DNA of 64,000 nucleotides, from contig NC_051434.1 of assembly GCF_001649575.2 (NCBI RefSeq), positions 5,846,888-5,910,887 of the forward strand, in the 5' to 3' direction. This DNA comes from Kryptolebias marmoratus (lineage: Eukaryota; Chordata; Actinopteri; Cyprinodontiformes; Rivulidae). The notes under the pieces were generated by a model that had not been told where the DNA came from, made no database searches, and worked only from the letters and a program-made list of their open reading frames with translations. Positions 56,509 through 64,000 of the stretch are shown piece by piece (position 1 is the stretch's first letter; every line of letters starts with the position of its first letter). The position numbers and the translations under genes were made by a program.

Positions 56509-56844
56509 CTCATATTTGATTATACTTGGAAGTCTTTGTGTCTTTTGTTAAACTCCGTCAGTGGCTTTTAGTTTGAAATCCAAACGCTCCAGGAAACTCT
56601 TAGTCAGACCCACTTTCACCACGATGTGCGGGGAATTAAAACCTTTACTTACCGGAGATCCTGTCTGAGACCTCGCCGTCACACGTCTCTGGTCTGTGGA
56701 TGGTCTGAGCGACAAAACCAATAAAACACCGAATGTCCCTGTCTCAGTCAAAACAGTGCATCTGTTTAACAACTAGTATCTTACCTGTTGTAGATAGCTC
56801 TTTGAGCGACTGTTGAAGTTAAGTTTTAAACCTCTGTGGGAGTA

Positions 56845-57553
56845 AGGGGTGCCTGGGTTGCTTCTGAAGGATTCTCCAAAACACGAGCTCGTTCACGGTG
56901 CGGGTTGGACTCCCATCAGGGCTGTCCCTCGTCTCCGGTCCTGTCTGTGGTGTTCGTGGGCAGGGTCTCGAGGCGCAGTTGTGGAGGGGAGGGTGTGTGG
57001 GAACCTCAGGGTCTCGTCTCTGCTTTTAGCAGATGATGTGGTTCTGTTGGAGTCTTCAGGATGAGAGTCGGCTCCTCCGGGTCGGGGGAGAGTCTCTGCC
57101 TTAAGTGGAGGAGTTCTTGTTCCCGAGTGATGGGAGGACGAAGCGGGAAATGGACCGATGGACTGGTGCCTCGTCTTCAGTAAGGAGGGTGTTGAGTCGA
57201 AAGGCAGAACTCTCTGGTCCATCTACGGTCAGGAGGTTTGGCTCAGGGCTGAAAGAACCTTAGAGATGAGGTGAGGAGCTCGGAGTAGAGCCGCCGCTGC
57301 TCCTCCTCATCGAAAGGAGCCACTTGAGGTGGTTCAGGCACCTGATTAAGACGCCTCCCTTTGAAGGTTTTCCAGGCATGTCCCACTGGGAAGAGACCCA
57401 GAACTCCCTGGCGGGATTCTGGATCCTCTCTGGCCTGGGACCACCTCCTCCAGGAGGAGCTGGAGAGGGTCTCTGTGGGGAGGCAGGTCTGGGTTCCTCT
57501 CCTGGACCTGCTGCCTCTGCGACCCGACCACAGAGAAGTGCTAGAAGATGGAT
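56845..57553 (+). mobile_element. decayed non-LTR retrotransposon, 3' end of reverse transcriptase
   Basis: Segments match from memory the C-terminal half of the common teleost Rex1/CR1-L2-type LINE reverse transcriptase. They are the CAGGGCTGTCCC..TCTCC region, LLADDVVLLESS (the catalytic ADD box), a GEELRSRSTR-like thumb region, and the C-terminal tail with HLIK, ACPTGKRPRTPW, LAWDHLLQEELERV and PLRPDH. The reading frame is broken several times and internal pieces are missing between 57055 and 57070 and elsewhere. It is 5' truncated and dead. The family name is tentative. Confidence 0.75.
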
Positions 57554-57589
57554 TTTTAAACTACTGACAAGCTAATGGCTAGTCCCAGC

Positions 57590-57925
57590 AGGGCAGAGAG
57601 CACATTGGACTGCTGCCGCCTTAAAAAAGTTCCAATTAAAAATATCCACAGCAGTTCATGCAGGAGCTGTTTTTACAAACTTTTACACCCCAACAGGTTC
57701 ACAGATTTTATCCTGTGGTTAAAACAGCAGCTAGCTGTAGCATTTCCTGCAGGAATAACAGCGTTAGCATTCACTGTTATGGAGTTTTAAGATGATTACA
57801 ATCCACTTTGGGCTTGACCCTACTTGGACCAGCTGATCTGGTTACTCTAAAGAGCCACCTGCAGCAGGTAGGATATTTACTGCTCATTACCTTCACACAC
57901 AGCCCCACTCCTGAAGCATAAAACC
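57590..57925. mobile_element. fragment related to the 54.7-kb foldback element
   Basis: It shares GCAGCTAGCTGTAGCATTTC and GCAGGAATAAC (57729-57761) with 54874-54906. Its right part, CTGCAGCAGGTAGGATATTTA through CAGCCCCACTCCTGAAG, aligns with the right inverted end of the 54663-55475 element. The left end is absent, and it abuts the LINE fragment. Confidence 0.45.
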
Positions 57926-57939
57926 TGTTTTTGTCCAGT

Positions 57940-58138
57940 TAGCAAAATATCTTGTGAACTCTCAGTAAATAACCACTTCCTGCACGTCTACAGCTGATGA
58001 ACTCGTGGAGTCAACCAATTCAAGATGGCCACCACAGCTAAGCGAACATGGCAAACACAAAAATGGCTTCAGCCCAGCTGATTTCACAGATACAGAGTTC
58101 AAATTTAGCATCGTCAACACGTAATCTGAGCGCTAACC
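57940..58138 (-). repeat. R1 repeat, copy g (3' part)
   Basis: Reverse orientation: GTTAGCAAAATATCTTGTGA, TTCAAGATGGCCACCACAGC and TTTCACAGATACAGAG. It is directly followed by a second copy in the same orientation. Confidence 0.7.
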
Positions 58139-58325
58139 GTGTCTGTTAGCAAAATATCTCATGAACCACAAACTGGATCCTAATGAAACTCTCAGGATGT
58201 AACCCCAAATCAAGATGGCTGCCACAGCCAAGCAAACACAAAAACAGATATTGGGCGTGTTGGTAGCTGAGTCATCCAAGGTTTGACCAAACATGGCGGG
58301 CGACAGGCATTCCTCCAGGGAAGGT
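58139..58325 (-). repeat. R1 repeat, copy h
   Basis: Reverse orientation: GTTAGCAAAATATCTCATGA, AATCAAGATGGCTGCCACAG, AGATATTGGGCGTGTTGGTA, and ends GGGCGACAGGCATTCCTCC, the R1 start in reverse. Tandem with copy g. Confidence 0.75.
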
Positions 58326-59380
58326 TCGGCCTACAACAACATTATTAATATGACCGAAGCTGCTGAAACAGACGGTTGCTTCGGCGCAGCTCCACACGGT
58401 TTTAGTTTTTCCATTTCCTCATCGGAGGCAGGAGTATGACCTCTGCCTCGGCTGAATGAAAACTCTCTATTTGTACAGTAATAATAGTCCTTCAGCGCAG
58501 CGCTGCCCTCTGAGAAATAATAACCACCTCTGAGGGGGGGGTTTATTAGTCACCACTCAGAACATTGATTTTTTTTTTTTACTCTGCTGAAAGCTTTCTC
58601 ATGGCTCCAAACGCTGCGTCTCCCTGCGGACACAAGCTTGGTGACGTGCCTCAGATCCGACCCGCAGCCCGTATCAGACGCGGGTCGTCCCCGTCCGCCG
58701 CGGCGTGCGTGCAGGTCTGAGCCTCACAGCTCGGATCTATAAAAGAGAGTCTCTGAAAGCGAAAACACAAAACTCCAGCCGAGCCCGAGAGCGCCACAAA
58801 GCTCGTCTTCATCAGAACAGGGGGACGCACTTCAGACCCTCAGGAGCGACACGTTTCAGCTGGTTTTATAATCAACCTTTAACAAAAAGGAGAAGAGCTG
58901 AAGACTTCCTCACCTGTTAGACGATTAATGAGCTTCTCAGATATAATCATTTTAAAACTCCTGATTCAGTCATCCTCACAGGGAAGTCACGACTCATTTA
59001 AAGCCAGCAGCTAAAACATTTAGCTTCCAGTTTCCAACTCCAGACAGAAACTTTAGATTTTTAGACAAAACTGTTGAAAATATCAGGATTAATTAAAGTT
59101 AAAATTCGTGAATTTATTCTAGTAAACCTTAAAATATTAAGCTATGAGCCACTGAACGAGCCTCTTTTCAACTAAATAGTAAATAATAAAACTGACCCCC
59201 CCCCCCGTCCTAATACGAGAGACGATGAACAGAGCTGTGCAAAAGTCTTGAGCCATCCCTCATTTCTTTGCAGCCTTTAAAATGCTCCCGAGTAAAATCC
59301 TTTAAAAGTTTCTGAAGGATGCTTTTCAGTCCAGTCTCATCACGAAGCAACTAAAAGGCTCGTTTTTGCGTTTTATTTGT

Positions 59381-59430
59381 CTGTTAGCAAAATATGTCAT
59401 GAACCAGAGGACAGATGTGACCACTGGATT
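59381..59430 (-). repeat. R1 repeat fragment
   Basis: Only the terminal piece GTTAGCAAAATATGTCATGA with ACCAGAGGACAGATGTGA is recognisable. Confidence 0.45.
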
Positions 59431-60190
59431 AACATCTGCAACTTTATATCCTCTTCAGTCTCCAGAGTGGAGCTGAACGAAGCACATCCATCAGACTTTG
59501 TCCTTCAGGAAGCTGGAGAACGACTCAGCTGGTGGAGTTTACACAATTAAATCCAACAAACTGAACCATTTCACCCGCAGGTTATCCATATCCACCTCCT
59601 CGTTCGCGCTCCCACGTTCGGCTCAGGAAACTGATCACGGAAAACAGCGAAGAGACCGGAGGAGTTCTTCTCATCTTTCAATTCGTTAGCTTCAAAACAC
59701 TTAACAAACACAGACACCGCTTTTAAAATCACAAAAATGATTTATAGATCAGCAGAAAGTTGAACAGGAAGCTGTAACGTCTCGTCAGAACCAGACGATA
59801 CGACATCAGACTGAAGAATGACGACTAGCTTAGCAAGAAATACAAGTCTGCCACAGTGCTCGGCGTACTGCTATTGGCTCCTAACGGCCATAAATCTTTA
59901 TATTCACGTCTTCAGATGCGTTTAAGTCTAAGAGAAAGCACGCAAGGGATCAGAGTTTGATTAAATATTTCAACACGCTTCATTCCTTCATTCAACTAGT
60001 ACCTGGAGACATAAAACAGATCCAACCTGACGCTGATTGAAATGCAGATTATCGAGGTAAACAGAAGCGCTCTTCCCCTTCGTGGTGTCCAGCTTCAAGC
60101 TTTTTCTGGAAGAAAAGTTTCTGTTTCTTGAGTAAAGTGCAGCCTCGGCCTGTAGTCATCAGCCTCCTCCTCCCGTCCTTCGTCTGGACT

Positions 60191-60213
60191 GTGTATGTGT
60201 GTGTGTGTGTGTG
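60191..60213 (-). repeat. (CA)n tract just after med30 stop codon
   Basis: On the med30 sense strand about ten CA units begin within 3 nt of the TGA stop. Confidence 0.95.
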
Positions 60214-60215
60214 GC

Positions 60216-60311
60216 TCAGCTCCTGACAGCCAGCATGGAGTTGATCTCCCAGATGAGGTTGCGGAGCTGATCCATGATCTGCTTCAGCTGCTGATTCTTC
60301 TGCTTCAGCTT
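60216..60311 (-). CDS. med30: med30, Mediator complex subunit 30, terminal coding exon (5' partial)
   Basis: MED30 is a metazoan head-module subunit of Mediator, the nuclear co-activator bridging transcription factors and RNA polymerase II. On the reverse strand a pyrimidine tract ending CTCCTGCAG is followed by 31 codons and TGA (60218-60216). They read KLKQKNQQLKQIMDQLRNLI, then WEINSMLAVRS. This matches the C-terminus of vertebrate MED30 (human ends KLKQKNQQLKQIMDQLRNLI then WDINAMLAMRN), a coiled-coil-like amphipathic helix. The exon has phase 0 and the same length as the last human coding segment (residues 148-178 of 178). I looked for the preceding exon (EERREIAEVNK in human) up to 64000 and did not find it. 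Human MED30 is likewise the neighbour downstream of EXT1, convergently transcribed. Confidence 0.93.
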   Translation of the reverse strand, partial: KLKQKNQQLKQIMDQLRNLIWEINSMLAVRS

Positions 60312-61275
60312 CTGCAGGAGAAAAAAAAAAAAGAGGAGAAAACAAACGGTTAAATTTAGGCATTGATGCTGATGAATGACGTTATAATTTAATCTAATAA
60401 AACCACAACGTTCTGATGCATGAACTGTACAGGAAGTCTAAAGAGAACCATCACGGTCACCATGGTAACCACATGTCTGTGTCTGTCGCTCCCTGACTGC
60501 CGGGTCAACGGGAGGCAGACAAACTAAAAGCTGTTCTTTTGTTTCTCCACTGGTTTCTGTAGGAGAAAAAAAAAAACTACTTTATTTTCAGGTTTGAAGA
60601 GAATATTTAAGTTTCTAGCCGCTCTCTGTATTCTGGAGGATCTGAGAGGAAAGTTCGGGACACGGTGGGCGAGACACGAACAAAACCGCCTCATTCTGAT
60701 GTAGAATTTATTTATGTTGCCACAAAGAGGCGTGGGAGGGAGAAGAGTTTGTTGACAAGAGATTTGACAGCTGTCAGCTGAATGCTCTGTGGTTAAACCC
60801 TAAAAAAAACCAATGTAAAATACATGAAACTGTCCGTTCAGACATGGAAAGTCCAGCCGGCTGCGAATCAAACGGCTACAGAAGTCGATTTAAACTCAGA
60901 CCGCTTCAACGCTTCGTTTCTGTTCGGCTCAGGCTAAATAAAATCCGTCCTGCTGGGTCAGCTGATAGTTTCCTAACAAACAAACAGAAAACAAGTGAAA
61001 TCTGCAAATCAGTGCAGTCTGAACGCAGAGCACTGAAGGAAAGCAGCTAAAACTGATGTGGTAAAGTTAAACCAAGCAGAACTACAGCCTAAAACAGCAG
61101 AACTGGGATTGTAGCTAAAATCAGAAGTTCAAGTCACAGCACAGTATTCCAAACATTTTAACAGAGTATTCAGATGTAGTTTGGTTATAAATAAACGTAC
61201 AGAAGGAACCAGGGGTGTTACATTATCGCCCGCCCTGACTGTAAGTATGACAGACCCGTTTAATGTCCGATAAAA

Positions 61276-61446
61276 CCCTGGTCCTGGTCGGGCCACCATC
61301 CTGCAGGTTTGAGGTGTTTCTCTGCTCCTCAGCAGGAGTCTGTTCGTCACTCAGTCACTCAAAATGAGGCGTGTCACATCAGAGAAAACATCACATCTAA
61401 AACCTGCAGGATGGTGACCCGCCCTGAACTAGGACCAGGACCAGCT
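61276..61446. mobile_element. LIR-1 copy
   Basis: The left arm CCTGGTCCTGGTCGGGCCAC.. and right arm AAAACCTGCAGGATGGTGAC..CAGGACCAG are inverted copies. The inner GCTCCAACACA segment is partly deleted. Confidence 0.65.
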
Positions 61447-61561
61447 CTGCTGATCTGCGAGTCAACAGCTTCGTTTATGCAGAAACTAATAACGGCTCTT
61501 TCTGCTGGAGACCTCAAACAATAAAAATCAAGCCCAGCTGCCGAGTGTGGGCTGCGACAGG

Positions 61562-61566
61562 AAAAA

Positions 61567-61597
<31 letters not shown>

Positions 61598-61601
61598 AAA
61601 T
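61562..61601 (+). repeat. (AAAT)n microsatellite
   Basis: Nine to ten AAAT units followed by an imperfect continuation. Confidence 0.97.
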
Positions 61602-62171
61602 AAAAACCCTCTCAGTTTGGAGGTTTGTGCAAATTTCGCAGCAGGGACACGAGGAGAGAGGAGGAACGGAGCTCCAGTATCTGCAGTGCAGTGAAATCTA
61701 TTAAGATTAAATCCATCTCCCTCTCTGTAACACTCCTTTAGCCATGACTAATTAGCAGCCATTTCTGCGGTGCAGATAACACCTTGAGCAATCGATTTCA
61801 CACCGCTCTCTTAATATCAACTGTTTAGCTGATTGTCCTTGAAGATATTCCAGAGTGAAGCGTTTGGAAACCTTCCAGCCGTTCTCTCGGGGGCCGTTTT
61901 AAAGCTTCTCCAGCTCCCTCCGCTCTTCCCTTATTTCCATCTCGCCGACTTTGATTCTGAGAGTGTGTGTCCGCGTGTGTGTGTGTGTTTTATGGGCTAC
62001 GCCTCATTACTCTGACAAGTTGGTTTTGAAGTAACCCAGTCATTTTCCTCCGTATTAATGAGATAAAACCACTCCCACCCCCCGGACTCAAACAGTTTGT
62101 AAACAAAGACACTCAGACTTTTAATTGAAACAACTAAACTCATTTTGTTTAAAATTAAAGCCCCAGAATTC

Positions 62172-62330
62172 CCCGGAGGAATGCATGTCGCCCACCACCC
62201 GTCACGCTCTGAGGACGACTCTCAGCTCCCACCCCCTCAAAGTTCAGCTCAACATCTGCAAAACCCACCGAGATACGGACCGTCAGCTGAGGCGGCCATC
62301 TTAAATCGGGCGCCCAGTGATCGCTTTGCG
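62172..62330 (+). repeat. R1 repeat, copy i (compacted)
   Basis: CCGGAGGAATGCATGTCGCC and GAGGACGACTCTCAGCTCCC are much closer than in other copies. It also has CAACATCTGCAAAACC and GAGGCGGCCATCTTAAATC. Confidence 0.7.
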
Positions 62331-62429
62331 TGACTGTTGCATCAAAGCCGACAGTGCTGCAGACAGGCATTTCTGTGCAGAGTTAGGGACGTGCTCTGCA
62401 TTGTTACCCGAGGCTCCGACTCAGTGGAG

Positions 62430-62483
62430 TTTACAGATATTGAGGTAAAACTCGGTGTGGTAGTAGCTGAGAGTCATTCACCG
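62430..62483 (-). repeat. R1 repeat fragment, inverted relative to copy i
   Basis: TACAGATATTGAGGTAAAAC and GTGTGGTAGTAGCTGAGAGT are the reverse complement of the central R1 block. It lies 100 bp after copy i. Confidence 0.6.
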
Positions 62484-63879
62484 CTTATAATGGGAGCTAA
62501 CAGGTATTATATGAGACGGTGCTTTTTGTAATTTACAAGATTTGACCAAAACATCCCCCCTCCTCGTGAGAAGATCTTAGCCTAAAACTCTTCAGAGGAT
62601 GCCAGATCTCTATTTTTATTTAGTTTTACTTCCCTGTAATCTGTTAAAGTGCTCCTGATCAGCAGGTCTTCAGACTTTAAGGACTTTAAAAGTGTCTCTT
62701 TGGATTTAAACTGCTTTTTTACTCATTTTCAGTCCAGCACCTGACCATTTTCAGAGGTTAAACCTGATAAATGACTCAACGAATGAACCCGTGTTTATAA
62801 GAATCCATTTTACATTTGATCTCTAGGCCCTTTGTTATCAGCAGCCTGACACAGAACAATGTTTGAGACTTTAGCTCCAATAACATGATTCCCAAAGAGC
62901 TATTAGCTGAAAACTGACGGATGATGCTTCTCTCAGGAAGGCGGCCGATTTAACTGACCAAAAATAAAATGAAATAAGATTAAAGGCGATTGGGCGTGGC
63001 TGTGCACACTTAGCTGAAGATACGGCTCATCACAGACCACTGTTCAGCTCCTCTGAGCAGGAATGCTCTTCTACATACCTTTTAAGTGTCTAAGTTCTTC
63101 TTAGTCTTGATTAATACGTTAATTTGAGTTCAGCAGTTATGCTCAGTGGAGAATATATCCTGTCGTGGTCAGGTTCTGGACTGACTGAGTGAAAAAGTAG
63201 CCAAAGCCCAAAGAAAGATTTGATCTGCTGACCATTAGAAGACAACGTGGATCTGTGGCTCTTTGGAAGCAAAACAATAAATTGGATCTTGATTTGTGAA
63301 CAGGTGAGGAATAAAAAACACACGAGTGTTGTAAAAGCGTGTGGTGAGTCGGTGGAGCCTTTTATCGTATCTGCTGTGTGAGCACAGAGAGCCCGGCACA
63401 CAAACCTCCGGCTGCAGCCAGGGCGCCCCGTTACACTTCCTGTTGTGTTGCACAAAGAGAAACACTTCCTGTCCTGGATTCACTCCGTTTACACCAAACT
63501 CTAATTAGTGCCCCTCATCGCTGTATATCAACCCAGGAGTTATTAAAACCCCGCTGCTGTGTGTGAGAGCTGGACGAGGAAGTCTGCGGCAGACCAGACC
63601 AGTCCGCTCTGCAAAGCAAGTTGGACAAATCCAGGATTACTTTGCATCTGCTGACCAGACGAAACCCAAAATCCCCCCCGGGGGGCAGCAGGTAGCTCTG
63701 CGTGCGCGGAAACTAAAACGCCTCGGAGCTGCGGGCGGCGGTTCGAGTCCCGCTCTGGAGCTCGACCCCAAACTCTCCGCCGCTGTGAAAGAAAAGCCAA
63801 CGAATTCAAGCTTTCCTCAAAGCCTAAAGCGCTGAAATATAAAGCACTTTTCTCTTCTTCTTCATTTGCAAGAAACGGC

Positions 63880-64000
63880 AGTGGTAGTAGCTGACAGTAA
63901 TCCCCGATCTGTACTCTGAGAGCTAGAAGCTCAGTAAAATCTTTATTTAAGATTCAAGATGGCCACCACAGCTGACTTGGCGAGCACAAAGATGGCTGTA
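63880..64000 (-). repeat. R1 repeat, copy j, runs off window
   Basis: Reverse orientation. GTGGTAGTAGCTGACAGTAA and ATTCAAGATGGCCACCACAG occur, but their order suggests two adjoining partial copies. Confidence 0.6.

Larger units (their letters stand above)
53583..56520 (+). other. ext1: ext1 3' untranslated region (approximate end)
   Basis: Sequence downstream of the TGA with no coding potential. The first kilobase is pyrimidine-rich and has no AATAAA hexamer. An inserted foldback element occupies 54663-55475. The end is set by the AATAAA at 56503-56508 followed by TG/T-rich sequence. An earlier end is possible through the variant ATTAAA at 54662 or the AATAAA at 55010, but the latter lies inside the insertion. 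Confidence 0.5.
56521..59371. other. intergenic region between convergent ext1 and med30
   Basis: Apart from the LINE fragment, the foldback-related fragment and the dispersed repeat pair at 57940-58325, I see no gene. The stretch 58560-58920 is GC-richer with CpGs but has no recognisable coding sequence. Confidence 0.6.
59372..60215 (-). other. med30: candidate med30 3' UTR
   Basis: Sequence after the med30 stop codon on the reverse strand. A (CA)n tract starts 3 nt after the stop. The first AATAAA on this strand is at 59377-59372, about 840 bp downstream, and lies at the edge of a repeat fragment, so the end is uncertain. Only TATAAA variants occur closer. Confidence 0.3.
60312..64000 (-). 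other. med30: med30 last intron (partial, runs off window)
   Basis: Sequence upstream of the med30 terminal exon on the reverse strand. It holds the repeat copies at 61276, 62172, 62430 and 63880, an (AAAT)n tract at 61562-61601 and a TG tract at 61961-61988. No exon of med30 or other gene is recognised. A CpG-richer patch lies at 63560-63800. Confidence 0.65.

Noticed and set aside
56836..57575. Several open frames of 60-110 codons
   Set aside because: Pieces of a dead LINE reverse transcriptase and its reverse complement, not host genes.
60049..60363. A 104-codon reverse open frame overlapping the med30 exon
   Set aside because: It is the wrong frame of the exon read through the intron and 3' UTR. 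The true frame gives the MED30 C-terminus.
63680..63775. Possible tRNA gene (GGTTCGAGTCC resembles a B box)
   Set aside because: The T stem does not pair in the normal 5-7-5 geometry, and no A box or acceptor stem fits at the right distance.

Overview
This is a vertebrate, almost certainly teleost, nuclear genomic window, not a microbial or viral one. It has long AT-leaning introns with canonical GT-AG borders, dense (CA)n/(TG)n microsatellites, and fossil non-LTR retrotransposon and foldback DNA-transposon fragments of kinds common in percomorph fishes. No open reading frame above about 200 codons is present, and the only real coding sequence is split into short exons. From memory, the repeat families resemble those of killifish and livebearer genomes, but the species cannot be fixed from the sequence.

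The main gene, on the + strand, is ext1 (exostosin-1), a heparan sulfate polymerase subunit. The window starts inside its first intron and contains ten coding exons, equivalent to human EXT1 exons 2-11, at 23678-53582. They total 1279 coding bases, the length I recall for human c.963-2241, and every exon length and intron phase agrees, with no frameshift or internal stop. The large first coding exon (N-terminus, membrane anchor, most of the GT47 domain) lies upstream. Bases 1-23677 are intron 1 sequence with no supportable gene.

Downstream, on the - strand and tail-to-tail with ext1, is the last coding exon of med30 (Mediator head subunit 30) at 60216-60311. The rest of med30 lies beyond the right edge. 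EXT1 and MED30 are also neighbours in this arrangement in human, so the synteny is conserved. Between the two stop codons are 6.6 kb holding the ext1 3' UTR (a candidate poly(A) signal at 56503), a foldback element, and a decayed LINE reverse-transcriptase fragment.

The non-coding space holds: about a dozen copies of one dispersed repeat family, in both orientations (12.6, 14.7, 29.3, 44.3, 46.1, 47.5, 58, 62.2 and 63.9 kb); a long-terminal-inverted-repeat family (best copy 42679-42890); a 31-bp degenerate minisatellite on a G-poor strand (40238-40970); two pyrimidine-rich minisatellites in intron 7; and many CA microsatellites. Three of the CA tracts sit 4-10 nt inside the 5' splice sites of ext1 introns 4, 5 and 7, one next to a weak donor. 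I regard this as the most testable observation here. I found no previously undescribed multi-gene system. The two genes are ordinary conserved loci and are not functionally linked beyond being neighbours.
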